Positions 51,033 to 58,875 of a stretch of DNA of 64,000 nt are shown in pieces; positions within the stretch are counted from its first letter, which is position 1; every line of letters begins with the position of its first letter. Under the pieces are notes generated by a model. The model was not told where the DNA came from and did not search any database. It was given only the letters and a program-made list of their open reading frames with translations. Position numbers and translations under genes: made by a program. Source of the DNA: Paenibacillus contaminans (GTDB lineage: Bacteria > Bacillota > Bacilli > Paenibacillales > NBRC-103111); the NCBI RefSeq assembly GCF_003285015.1, contig NZ_QMFB01000016.1:1-64000 (forward strand), written 5' to 3'.

Positions 51033-51920
51033 TTATTGCGCTTTTTTCTGTTTGGCGAGCCAGTCTGCAAGCTTATCGAGATCGGCATCGGTTAAGCCCT
51101 TGCCTTTGTTCGCATCCCATAAGCCTGGAGGCATTTGGCCTACGCCTTCCTTCATGATCTTCACGATTGCTGCTTTGTCATGCGTGTCGCCGACTCCGAG
51201 CAATGCCGGAATTTTAGCTGCCGACATGCCCTTCAAGCCGTCGCCGTGACAAGAAATACAAGTGGATTTCTTGTAAATCTCGGCGGCCGGATCACTCGCA
51301 TCGACCAAAGCAACCGCCGCTTTTTTGTCGGTAGACGGAGCCGGCTTGCCGCTTTGCTTCGCTTCGCGCATTTCTTCCTCGCGCTTGATGTGCTCGGGAA
51401 TCATGCCTTTAGCTTCCATTTCCTTCGTGTAATGGTGCCACGAGAAAACGGTCAAGTACGTTACCGCTACCAGCGATACAAGCATCAAGCTGGAAGCGAT
51501 CGGTCTTCTGTAGAAACGTCTTTCTTTACCTGTATCGAGGAACGGAGCCAAGAGAAGGCCGCCGAACATGATAGCGGGAAGGACCAACGCTCCGATAAGC
51601 TTGTAGTCGCCCGATGCATACGGATATTTGAGCAGCTGATACAGAAACAGGAAGTACCAGTCCGGCATCGGAATGTAACCAGGCGTCGTCGGATCGGCCG
51701 GGTAACCGAGCGGAGCCGGTTCGGACATGACGAGCGCAAGAATACCGACCAAGCAAACCGCCGCAACCATCCATTCCTTAAGCAGAAAGTTTGGGATGAA
51801 AGCTTCGGATTTGCCCGGATATGCAGAATAGTCGATCGGCAGCGGGCGGTTCGACTTTTGACGAACGCGCGAATCGCCTACGTAAACGATCTTTTCATCA
51901 CTTTTATGACCATGAGCCAA
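51033..51920 (-). CDS. qcrC: Menaquinol:cytochrome c reductase cytochrome b/c subunit
   Basis: A 295-residue fusion typical of Bacillales: an N-terminal part like subunit IV of b6f complexes with three membrane helices (about 50-170), then a cytochrome c domain with one heme motif CISCH and an axial methionine in VGQMPPGLW. It receives electrons from menaquinol through QcrA and QcrB and passes them to cytochrome c. The start is TTG after GGAGGGG; no ATG fits. It lies 22 bp behind qcrB. Confidence 0.95.
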   Translation of the reverse strand: MAHGHKSDEKIVYVGDSRVRQKSNRPLPIDYSAYPGKSEAFIPNFLLKEWMVAAVCLVGILALVMSEPAPLGYPADPTTPGYIPMPDWYFLFLYQLLKYPYASGDYKLIGALVLPAIMFGGLLLAPFLDTGKERRFYRRPIASSLMLVSLVAVTYLTVFSWHHYTKEMEAKGMIPEHIKREEEMREAKQSGKPAPSTDKKAAVALVDASDPAAEIYKKSTCISCHGDGLKGMSAAKIPALLGVGDTHDKAAIVKIMKEGVGQMPPGLWDANKGKGLTDADLDKLADWLAKQKKAQ

Positions 51921-51942
51921 GCTCTTCCCCTCCTAATAGAAC

Positions 51943-52614
51943 TTATAGTGGTCCGGAAATGCCTTGCTTCCGAATCATAATAAAGTGACCGGCAAGAAGA
52001 GCTAGCAGCGCCCCAGGCAAGAAGAACACGTGGATTGCAAAAAATCTTGTCAAGGTAGTAGCGCCTACAATGTCTCCCCCTTGCAGCAACGTCTTGATGT
52101 AGTCACCGATAATCGGAGGCGAGGCGGCAATCTGAATACCTACTTGCGTTGCGAAATAAGCTTTGTTATCCCATGGCAGCAAGTAGCCTGTAAAGCCAAG
52201 ACCTAACATAACGAAGAAAATCAACATCCCGACAACCCAGTTCATTTCGCGCGGTGCCTTATAGGAACCCGTGAAGAAAACCCGCAAGGTATGTAGGAAC
52301 ATCATGACGATTACAAGACTTGCTCCCCAGTGATGCATGCCGCGAACGATGACGCCGAATGCAACTTTATGCTGCAGGAAGTCAACGCTCTTGTAAGCGT
52401 TAATGACATCGGGCGTGTAATACATCGTCAGGAACATGCCGGACAATATTTGAATGACCGTGATAAAGAAGGTCAATCCCCCAAAACAGTAAACGAATGC
52501 GGAAAAGTGATGCGCCGGGTTCACGTGTTCAGGAACTTCGTGATCGGCAACGTCTCTCCACATTGGCGTAATGTCAAGGCGTTCGTCAACCCAATTATAA
52601 AGACTTTTCAGCAT
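51943..52614 (-). CDS. qcrB: Menaquinol:cytochrome c reductase cytochrome b subunit
   Basis: A 223-residue cytochrome b6-like protein with four membrane helices. The heme-ligating histidines are in GMHHWGASLVIVMMFLH and in RFFAIHVFFLPGALLALLAGH; LPWDNKAYFATQV is characteristic. It is the quinol-oxidising core of the complex, located between the Rieske protein gene and the b/c fusion gene in the fixed order qcrA-qcrB-qcrC. Confidence 0.97.
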   Translation of the reverse strand: MLKSLYNWVDERLDITPMWRDVADHEVPEHVNPAHHFSAFVYCFGGLTFFITVIQILSGMFLTMYYTPDVINAYKSVDFLQHKVAFGVIVRGMHHWGASLVIVMMFLHTLRVFFTGSYKAPREMNWVVGMLIFFVMLGLGFTGYLLPWDNKAYFATQVGIQIAASPPIIGDYIKTLLQGGDIVGATTLTRFFAIHVFFLPGALLALLAGHFIMIRKQGISGPL

Positions 52615-52631
52615 TTAACTGTTACGCCTCC

Positions 52632-53183
52632 TTACTTATTAACTATTTGGTTCGGCCCGAGCTGACCCAAATAAACGAAGCCGTTCTCGATCTTTACCTT
52701 GTACTCGTCCAAAGGCGCGGTTGATACAGCAAGCTGTTTGCCTTCTTTCGTGTAATGCGCACCATGGCAAGGACAATAAAACTGATCTTTATAATCAGCA
52801 TTGTTGTTCCAGCCAACCGTACAGCCGAGATGCTTACACGTCGGATTTAAAGCAAAAATATTGCCGCTCTTGTCCTTCGCGATAAAAGCCTCGATCTCCG
52901 GATCGCTTTCATACCAACCGTCGACTTGATGGATTTGGAATTTAAATGCCTGCGGCGAGTCGGTTACCTTGCTCTCTTCGACAACCTTAACCCAATCCGC
53001 TTCCTTCTTCGGTTGCAATACCGGATCAACGGCAAAACGAACCATCGGCACAAGCATGCCTGCAGCCAAGAAGCCTCCCGTTCCACCGAGCGTGTACGAC
53101 AAAAATTGACGTCGCGACATTTCCCGCTTCGCTACCGGCATATTCTCGGATCCGTGGGATGCGTGATTTTTGCGTTCGCTCAT
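52632..53183 (-). CDS. qcrA: Rieske iron-sulfur subunit QcrA
   Basis: A 183-residue membrane-anchored Rieske protein. The twin-arginine-like MSRRQFLSY precedes a hydrophobic segment (about 27-50), suggesting Tat export. The 2Fe-2S cluster ligands are in CKHLGCTVGW and FYCPCHGAHY. It takes electrons from menaquinol at the outer face of the membrane and hands them to cytochrome c. First gene of qcrABC, with a very good sigma-A promoter about 70 bp upstream. Confidence 0.97.
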   Translation of the reverse strand: MSERKNHASHGSENMPVAKREMSRRQFLSYTLGGTGGFLAAGMLVPMVRFAVDPVLQPKKEADWVKVVEESKVTDSPQAFKFQIHQVDGWYESDPEIEAFIAKDKSGNIFALNPTCKHLGCTVGWNNNADYKDQFYCPCHGAHYTKEGKQLAVSTAPLDEYKVKIENGFVYLGQLGPNQIVNK

Positions 53184-53478
53184 GTTCTCTTCTACCCCCT
53201 TTTGCCATTCATATCATCATGTCATATCGACAGAACCTTACAACATACTAGGACATAAATATAATAGCCTACGTCCCTATAGGCGTCAAGAACGGCTGAG
53301 TATAATTGGTAAACCGTTTGCTCGACGTTCGCCTAAACGTTAACGAAATTGTCACATCTCCTAAATATCCTTGCAGATAAATGTTTTACGGGCATAAAAC
53401 CTGACATTTATCGGGTCGGCCGGAATTGGCATGCCGAACTGCAAACAGTAATAATAGCTTTTTCCAAAATCGCTTCAT
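53184..53478. other. Intergenic region qcrA / DUF2487
   Basis: This 295-bp stretch holds the qcr promoter (53261-53289). I saw no convincing terminator for the DUF2487 gene, so read-through into qcr is possible. Confidence 0.5.
53261..53289 (-). promoter_or_regulatory. Sigma-A promoter of qcrABC
   Basis: TTGACG (53284-53289) and TATTAT (53261-53266) are separated by exactly 17 bp on the minus strand, giving a leader of about 70 nt before qcrA. Confidence 0.75.
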
Positions 53479-53913
53479 TCATGCGTCCTTTGACAAGTTT
53501 CCCTTGCTTCGCCAAATCTCCTGCAGCTTCTCGCCGACAAGCGTTTTGCCTCCGGATGCCATCTCCTCCGTAATGAACAAATCCGCCCCGTCGAAGGGCA
53601 AGATCGATATGGCGGCGTCCGAGCTGATCAGGACCACATAAGCAAATCCGCTTTCCTTGAGCTTGCCGCATAGATGATTGACTCCCGAGACGAAGGTTCC
53701 GGGCTGACCGTTATAATGCAATGACGGGTAAGTGACGACCCGCCCTTTGAACGGAATTTCTACATGCTCCATAATATCGGCGAGCCGCTCGAGCGATTGC
53801 GTAACCTCCCAAGGCTCTTCCCCTCCGGTAAGGCCGGTCAGCGGAAGCAGGCAAGTATCCAGATACGGCTGGAGATCCGGCCATTGATCTTTTTTGATAT
53901 CGCTAAATTTCAT
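53479..53913 (-). CDS. ypiF: DUF2487 family protein (YpiF-like)
   Basis: A 144-residue soluble protein starting MKFSDIKKDQWPDLQPYLDT, matching the YpiF/DUF2487 family found next to qcrA in Bacillales. It has no membrane segment or catalytic motif that I recognise, and its function is unknown. Its start overlaps the end of the carbonic anhydrase-like gene by 11 bp, indicating translational coupling. The steady position beside qcr suggests, but does not prove, a link to assembly or regulation of that complex. Confidence 0.85.
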   Translation of the reverse strand: MKFSDIKKDQWPDLQPYLDTCLLPLTGLTGGEEPWEVTQSLERLADIMEHVEIPFKGRVVTYPSLHYNGQPGTFVSGVNHLCGKLKESGFAYVVLISSDAAISILPFDGADLFITEEMASGGKTLVGEKLQEIWRSKGNLSKDA

Positions 53914-54433
53914 GCGGCTTGTCCCCTCTCTCCAAACTATACTCCATTCCTTTCTCTACATAGCTCGCAGATGTCCGTTTCATTCTCTTCAAGTCGTCCT
54001 CCGTCAACTCGCGAACGACTCTGGCCGGCGAACCCATAAGCAGCGTATAAGCGGGAAAACGTTTGTTCTCGGGCACGAGAGAGCCTGCCGCGACGAGCGT
54101 GTATTCGCCGATTTCAGAGCCGTTCAGCAAAATGGCGCCCATTCCGACGAGGCTCCCTTCACCGATTTTGCAGCCGTGAATGATTGCGGCATGACCGACC
54201 GAGACATCGCTGCCGACAAGTAAAGGCTGCTTCGTATTGACGTGCCCGATGCATCCGTCTTGAATATTGGATCGGTCGCCGATCGAAACGGGCGCCAGAT
54301 CGCCTCTCAGGACGGCGTTATACCATACGGTCGCTTGCTCCCCCAGCGTAACGTCTCCGATCAGTCTGGCGCCTTCGGCGATGAACGCGGATTCATGCAG
54401 GCGCGGCTTGATTCCTTTATACGTATGTATCAT
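53903..54433 (-). CDS. Gamma-carbonic-anhydrase-like hexapeptide-repeat protein
   Basis: A 176-residue left-handed beta-helix protein. Hexapeptide repeats run from about residue 15 to 140; zinc-ligand histidines are placed as in gamma carbonic anhydrases (CIGHVNT and VGHAAIIHG). Many such proteins have no measured anhydrase activity, so the name is by family. The ATG at 54433 follows GGAGGG; a longer in-frame start would add 20 unlikely residues. It is transcribed just before the YpiF-like gene. Confidence 0.88.
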   Translation of the reverse strand: MIHTYKGIKPRLHESAFIAEGARLIGDVTLGEQATVWYNAVLRGDLAPVSIGDRSNIQDGCIGHVNTKQPLLVGSDVSVGHAAIIHGCKIGEGSLVGMGAILLNGSEIGEYTLVAAGSLVPENKRFPAYTLLMGSPARVVRELTEDDLKRMKRTSASYVEKGMEYSLERGDKPHEI

Positions 54434-54479
54434 TCGTATCCCTCCAGTTATGGCTCCGCTGGAGATTGTAGCAATCCCC

Positions 54480-55604
54480 TCACCTATTGTCAATGCTCAA
54501 ATCAATCGCTTCCTCGTCCTTATACGACCCCTTAATAACGCTGCTGCCGAGCTTGCTTACCAGAACGACCTTGCCGCACGCTTCATCTTCTCCGATCCGG
54601 ATCAAGCCGATATGCATCATCATCTGCAGAATGCGCGCCTCCAGAATCGATTCCGAGGAGTCGTAATAATAGGGGCGAATCAGTTTGCAAAGAACGCCGC
54701 CGACCGATTCGACCGTCACCCAGCTGCCGGCAAGCCGCTCCAGCCAATGTACGATAGAACGAATATTCGGTATCGGCCCTTTATAAAGACGCAGCCAGAA
54801 ACGGTAAACCTCGGTAAGCGGCTCTTTTTGACCGGATACCGTCCGCGCTCTGCCTAAATCCGTAATCGTAAGCTGATTGCCGATTTCCGCGATTAATCCT
54901 TGATAATAACAGTAATCGTAAATAAAAGACAACCGGATCGGATATTCCCGATATCTGCGGCCGTAGCCGAAGCGCCAAGCCGTCTTGCCTACGGGCTCTT
55001 CCGCGACCGACAGACGTTCCATCAGTTGCTGCACGTGTTTTTTGTACATAAAGCCTTCGGCGGACAGCTGGATTTCCTGTTCCATCACGTAGCGTAAAAA
55101 ATGAAGAATGTCGCCCAGCAAAAGCTGCTGCTCATCCCGATAAACGGACGGCGCATCGTCCAGAGTATGAATGGATCTCCGGAACTGCGACGTCAGCATC
55201 TCGTCAAATCGGCGCTTTAAGTCATCAGGGAGCTGAAAAAGCGATTTCGTTTGCTGCAAATATCCGTTAAACAGCCAGCCGTTTCGTTTGAATTTTACGA
55301 TCATCTCCCGCGAATCGGACTTCGCCGCTTCTTCCTGCTGCCATTTGGACAGGCTGGCTCTGGCTAGCAGCTCCTCCATGCTGAACGAATTTCTGGCATC
55401 GAACATGAGCGAATTCAAAAACCGGACGTCCTCTACGGTTAAGCCCGACAATTGGCGTTCGAACACGTCTCTGCGGTTAATGGCCGCAAGAATCGTTTGA
55501 ATCAAATCGTTCTTCGAATGGCCGTTGCATTCGCATTCGTAGGTTTTGGCAATGCGGCTCAATTCGTGAATGTCGGCGTAGCAAAGCATGTCGGCTAAAT
55601 TCAT
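54480..55604 (-). CDS. Unrecognised 374-residue protein with SAP-like N-terminus
   Basis: A soluble, basic, helix-rich protein. The first 50 residues (around DIHELSRIAKTYECECNGHS, then KNDLIQTILAAINRR) resemble a SAP or Rho-N-like helix-hairpin module that often binds nucleic acid. The remainder, with many Arg/Tyr-rich helices (for example FGYGRRYREYPIRLS) and a short LTITDLGRA segment, suggests winged-helix units. No enzyme motif is seen. GGGAGG precedes the ATG. It stands before the carbonic anhydrase-like gene with a 46-bp gap, probably in one operon. I do not recognise a named family; DNA or RNA binding is an inference. Confidence 0.8.
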   Translation of the reverse strand: MNLADMLCYADIHELSRIAKTYECECNGHSKNDLIQTILAAINRRDVFERQLSGLTVEDVRFLNSLMFDARNSFSMEELLARASLSKWQQEEAAKSDSREMIVKFKRNGWLFNGYLQQTKSLFQLPDDLKRRFDEMLTSQFRRSIHTLDDAPSVYRDEQQLLLGDILHFLRYVMEQEIQLSAEGFMYKKHVQQLMERLSVAEEPVGKTAWRFGYGRRYREYPIRLSFIYDYCYYQGLIAEIGNQLTITDLGRARTVSGQKEPLTEVYRFWLRLYKGPIPNIRSIVHWLERLAGSWVTVESVGGVLCKLIRPYYYDSSESILEARILQMMMHIGLIRIGEDEACGKVVLVSKLGSSVIKGSYKDEEAIDLSIDNR

Positions 55605-55786
55605 GCCGGTATCCTCCCATACGTTTAGGTATCGTGAAAGTCCGGGCGAGAACGCTGGCGAGACAGCTTTCTTCGCTTACCCTTTCCTTTTCCATTATGG
55701 GAAAAATCCGGCTAAATCATTCCGCAGCCGTTAAACTAGCCCTAAACGAAGGCGGCATCGCCCGTAATCCGCCTTATTACAATATG

Positions 55787-55811
55787 AAAAGCGTCCTGTT
55801 GGACGCTTTAC
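55787..55811 (-). terminator. Terminator of the sigma/anti-sigma operon
   Basis: AAAGCGTCC pairs with GGACGCTTT around TGTT, followed by TTCAT on the minus strand. A second stem AAGGCGG/CCGCCTT lies at 55748-55775. Confidence 0.78.
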
Positions 55812-55849
55812 TGGAATAGCCGGGTTCATGCCCGCTCCTATAATCGATT

Positions 55850-56470
55850 TCAGTTTCGCGTTCGCGACAGCCAGTTCATGATTAACAGGGAACTGATCAG
55901 CCCAAGTATCGATAAAGCAAGTAAATAATCCGCATACGAATGAATGGGACCGAGCTTCATCGGTTCGATTACACGGCCGGACGTGCTGGCGAGCGCGAGC
56001 TTCGGTACGTTGCTTACGTTGATCGCCCCTCGATCATCGCTTGCTTTAGCCGCTTGGTGAAAGCCGTAGGACGACGTCTCTGCAGCATCCTTCTCAAAGA
56101 GGTCCCCTCCGGCAATCGTATACATGAAACTGAAAACGAACAAGGCGAGGCAGAAGGAAAGTACGGCGGTCAGATTACGCCTGATGCGGTATGGAATCGC
56201 ATATATCCGCTCCGCAATCGGGATTCGCCAAGCTTCGTCTTTATATATGCGATCCATCACCCGGCTTGAAATCATGTAAGGCTCCGTTGAGGAAGTGGGA
56301 AGATCGCGCGCCGCAGTTTGAATGAGCTGCAGGCTTTCTTCCCATATCTCGAATTGTTCGGCGCAATCCTTGCAACGGCGCACATGCTCATCAACGCACA
56401 CCCGTTTGAGATCCGTCTCGGCCAGATCGAAATAATCGCCGAACAACTCCTGAATTTCCTCGCATTTCAT
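55850..56470 (-). CDS. Zinc-finger anti-sigma factor, membrane-bound
   Basis: A 206-residue anti-sigma factor. The N-terminal ZAS motif is visible as VDEHVRRCKDC (H-x3-C-x2-C) preceded by MKCEEI. A central membrane helix lies at about 98-118 (NLTAVLSFCLALFVFSFMYT) and a second near the C-terminus (about 182-200), so the factor holds its sigma partner at the membrane and has an external loop of about 65 residues for sensing or proteolysis. Its ATG overlaps the sigma stop as ATGA. The specific stimulus is unknown. Confidence 0.9.
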   Translation of the reverse strand: MKCEEIQELFGDYFDLAETDLKRVCVDEHVRRCKDCAEQFEIWEESLQLIQTAARDLPTSSTEPYMISSRVMDRIYKDEAWRIPIAERIYAIPYRIRRNLTAVLSFCLALFVFSFMYTIAGGDLFEKDAAETSSYGFHQAAKASDDRGAINVSNVPKLALASTSGRVIEPMKLGPIHSYADYLLALSILGLISSLLIMNWLSRTRN

Positions 56471-57060
56471 CGCTGACTCATCCCTTCGTACTCTTCGTAA
56501 ATCGCTTCGCCAAAGTAAGGCTCCAGCTGCAGCTTCACGCTCGCTCGTGCCCGAAACAGCAAAGATTTCACGGCGCTGACGGTTTGCCCCAATATATTTG
56601 CTATCTCCTGGTAATCAAGCTGCTCGTATTCCCGCAAAATCAGAGCCGATCGCTGCTTCTCCGGCAGGTTATTGATCGCTTCGCGAACAAGCGCAACCTT
56701 CTCGTTCCGCAGAATCGTCTGCTCCGGCATCGCTTCGAAAGAAGCATGCGGCGTCAACCCGCTTTGATCTAGAGATATTTTTACATGCCTTTGTTTGCGC
56801 ATTTCGCTAAGCACGGTATTCCTGGCTATCGTATACAGCCATGTCGAGAAGGAAGCCTCTACCTCGCGAAAGGTTTGCAGGCTGCGGTAAGCCTTATAGA
56901 ACGTTTCCTGGCTTAAATCGTCGACCAACAGTTCCATATTGGCGCTTTTGAGCATATGGAAGATGAATGCGTAAATTTTCCGCTCGTAACGACGCACGAG
57001 TTCCGCATACAATTCCGTATTGCCGTCTTTAATCTCGCGAATCAACTGGGAATCGGTCAT
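56467..57060 (-). CDS. ECF-type RNA polymerase sigma factor
   Basis: A 197-residue sigma-70 family protein with regions 2 (about 22-90; DDLSQETFYKAYRSLQTF) and 4 (about 125-185; LPEKQRSALILREYEQLDYQ and IANILGQTVSAVKSLLFRAR) only, the ECF layout. It is paired by a 4-bp overlap with a membrane anti-sigma factor. A candidate ECF promoter (TGAAAC, 17 bp, CGTCTA) lies 110-140 bp upstream and would make the pair autoregulated. It resembles the SigW/SigX class of envelope-stress factors, but the exact group is not assignable here. AAGGAGG is present, 11 bases from the ATG. Confidence 0.93.
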   Translation of the reverse strand: MTDSQLIREIKDGNTELYAELVRRYERKIYAFIFHMLKSANMELLVDDLSQETFYKAYRSLQTFREVEASFSTWLYTIARNTVLSEMRKQRHVKISLDQSGLTPHASFEAMPEQTILRNEKVALVREAINNLPEKQRSALILREYEQLDYQEIANILGQTVSAVKSLLFRARASVKLQLEPYFGEAIYEEYEGMSQR

Positions 57061-57170
57061 TTACAAGCGATCCTCCTTGCAAAGCACCCTTCCCCCGAGT
57101 CTTCATGTTCGTTATGTAAGATATGTACCCGACTGGGAGATAAAAGTTGCGGCATTCTATTCAAAATATT

Positions 57171-57199
57171 TAGACGTATGACGATTCAAAAAAGTTTCA
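57171..57199 (-). promoter_or_regulatory. Candidate ECF-type promoter of the sigma operon
   Basis: On the minus strand TGAAAC (57194-57199), then 17 bp, then CGTCTA (57171-57176). The TGAAAC and CGT elements are those of SigW/X/M-class promoters. Confidence 0.6.
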
Positions 57200-57316
57200 T
57201 TGTACAAATATTCGTTAAAAACGTTAATTTTCCTGCTTTTTCGACAAATGCCCGCATCCATTCGGCCGTCGGCTTGCTTCTTATCGATCTATATAAACAA
57301 ATAAACGGCAACGAAC

Positions 57317-57343
57317 AAAAAAAAACCACCGGATCACCGGTGG
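57317..57343 (-). terminator. Strong terminator of the predicted small RNA
   Basis: Seven perfect GC-rich base pairs around a 4-nt loop and nine consecutive T residues on the minus strand. Confidence 0.9.
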
Positions 57344-57391
57344 GCGCACATAGTGCAAATTCGGATAGGAGTGGAGAGAAACCATACTGTA
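57317..57391 (-). ncRNA. Predicted small RNA of about 75 nt
   Basis: A consensus sigma-A promoter (57398-57426) would start a transcript near 57391. It ends at a perfect stem CCACCGG-TGAT-CCGGTGG followed by nine T residues (57317-57343). The unpaired 5' half contains a C/U-rich stretch UCUCUCCACUCCUAUCC that is anti-Shine-Dalgarno-like. Pairing with the panC ribosome region (39975-39993) is possible at 18 of 19 positions. Alternatively the unit is an attenuated leader of the sigma operon 257 bp downstream. No ribosome site precedes the only AUG in it. Confidence 0.7.
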
Positions 57392-57397
57392 GTTCTT

Positions 57398-57426
57398 ATT
57401 ATATGTATCCGTTTACATTTTGTCAA
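57398..57426 (-). promoter_or_regulatory. Consensus sigma-A promoter of the predicted small RNA
   Basis: TTGACA (57421-57426), 17 bp, TATAAT (57398-57403): both boxes are perfect and the spacing is ideal. No protein-coding gene follows before the terminator. Confidence 0.9.
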
Positions 57427-57576
57427 CACATTTATGCAAGCGGTTTCTTGATTCGGTACGAATCGAATCCTCTCTCAGGTTAAACGTTCATTCCGTTCGT
57501 TTCTGCCGCATAAATGATAGCGTTTCGTTTCCCATATCCACGGAGCGCTTCCGGCTGCCTGCTTTCCGGTAAACGC

Positions 57577-57614
57577 AAAAAACGAGCGCATCAGCATTAT
57601 GACTGATACGCTCG
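57577..57614 (-). terminator. Terminator of tyrA
   Basis: CGAGCGTATCAG pairs with CTGATGCGCTCG (one internal mismatch), followed by TTTTTTGC on the minus strand. Confidence 0.87.
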
Positions 57615-57679
57615 AACAATCGGCGTCGGCAAAATATCCGCAACCGTTCCGCGAGAATGCCCCCGGTTCGCTGCAGAAG

Positions 57680-58768
57680 CTATACGTGCACGACATAATA
57701 CGGCTTCAGAACCTCGGAAGCTTTCTCGAAGTCTTCTTCGTTCCGGAAAGACAGGCGAAGCACCCCTGGCACATCGTCCCTGCTTTCGATGATTTGAATA
57801 TTGCTGAGGTTGATTCTGTGACTGCCAAGCAGAGTGGCTACGGAGCCGATAATGCCAGGATGATCCGGCACGTCTACATATAAATCGTAAAGCGCGGTAA
57901 TTACTCCTTTGCGCCGTTCCGGCAGCTCGCTGCGGAACTTGCCCGCCCGTTTGAAGGCGTCCATGATGCCGTCGCCGTCATTCGTTTCGATCATGCTGCG
58001 GAATTTCGATATCTCCTCGTTCCAATCGTCCAAAAGCTTCAGCATAACCGGCTTATTGCTTTGGAAAATGTCGCGCCACATGACCGGATCGCCGGAAGCG
58101 ATGCGCGTAATATCGCGGAAGCCTCCCGCCGCCAGAGCGCGATAGAGCCCGTTCGACTCGTTATATCCCGCAATCTGATTGACAAGCGCAACAGCGATCA
58201 CATGCGGCAAATGACTGATGGCGCCAACGATATCGTCATGCTGCTCGGCATCCACACGAATGATTTGCGCCCTCGTCCATTGGAGCAATTCGACCAGCCG
58301 GTTGTAAACCTCCTCCGGCGTTCCTTCAGGAGGCGTCAATACGTAAAATGCATTCTCGTATAAGTACAAGGAAGCGGCTTCCACGCCGGAACGCTCGGAA
58401 CCGGCCATCGGATGGCCGCCGATAAAATAGGCGCCCTGCAGCTTCATTCGGGCCGCGCATTCGACGACGGACCTTTTGGTGCTGCCTACATCAGTAATAA
58501 TGCAGCCCGGCTTCAGCTCGACTTGCTGCAGCTTTTCCAAGTAATCGGAAATAAGCCCGACCGGCACGCATAAGAAAATAAAATCGGCGTCCGCCACTGC
58601 TTCCTTAAGGGAAGTCGTGGCCGAATCGACAACGCCGCGTTTTAAATATTTGTCGACGGAGGCAGGATTGGAAGAAAAGCCGGAAATATGAAGACCGGGT
58701 TTCCCTTTCCAGCAAAGAGCGAGCGACCCGCCCATCAAGCCGACGCCGACAATGGCGATTTTCGTCAT
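57680..58768 (-). CDS. tyrA: Prephenate dehydrogenase with ACT domain
   Basis: A 362-residue enzyme of tyrosine synthesis. The NAD-binding start is IAIVGVGLMGGSLALCWKG; GGHPMAGSERSGVEAA is the catalytic core block with its active-site His; a C-terminal ACT domain (about 295-362; VDVPDHPGIIGSVATLLGSH) should give feedback control by tyrosine. It lies behind hisC, as in the aromatic supraoperon of Bacillus subtilis, and ends with its own terminator. Confidence 0.96.
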   Translation of the reverse strand: MTKIAIVGVGLMGGSLALCWKGKPGLHISGFSSNPASVDKYLKRGVVDSATTSLKEAVADADFIFLCVPVGLISDYLEKLQQVELKPGCIITDVGSTKRSVVECAARMKLQGAYFIGGHPMAGSERSGVEAASLYLYENAFYVLTPPEGTPEEVYNRLVELLQWTRAQIIRVDAEQHDDIVGAISHLPHVIAVALVNQIAGYNESNGLYRALAAGGFRDITRIASGDPVMWRDIFQSNKPVMLKLLDDWNEEISKFRSMIETNDGDGIMDAFKRAGKFRSELPERRKGVITALYDLYVDVPDHPGIIGSVATLLGSHRINLSNIQIIESRDDVPGVLRLSFRNEEDFEKASEVLKPYYVVHV

Positions 58769-58875
58769 GAGATCAAACCTTATCTATTAAAGTAGCCCGC
58801 CGGGGATACCTATATAACAAACGGCATCCCTTGCGCGGGATCACTATTATTGTTGAATTCGTCCGGCTGCTCGCT

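Larger units (their letters stand above)
57061..57679. other. 619-bp region between the sigma factor gene and tyrA
   Basis: No coding sequence was accepted here. It holds, on the minus strand, the tyrA terminator (57577-57614), a consensus promoter and terminator defining a small RNA (57317-57426) and an ECF-type promoter (57171-57199). Confidence 0.75.

Noticed and set aside
57475..57696. 73-codon open frame downstream of tyrA on the minus strand
   Set aside because: It spans the tyrA terminator and overlaps the tyrA end; no domain or ribosome site.
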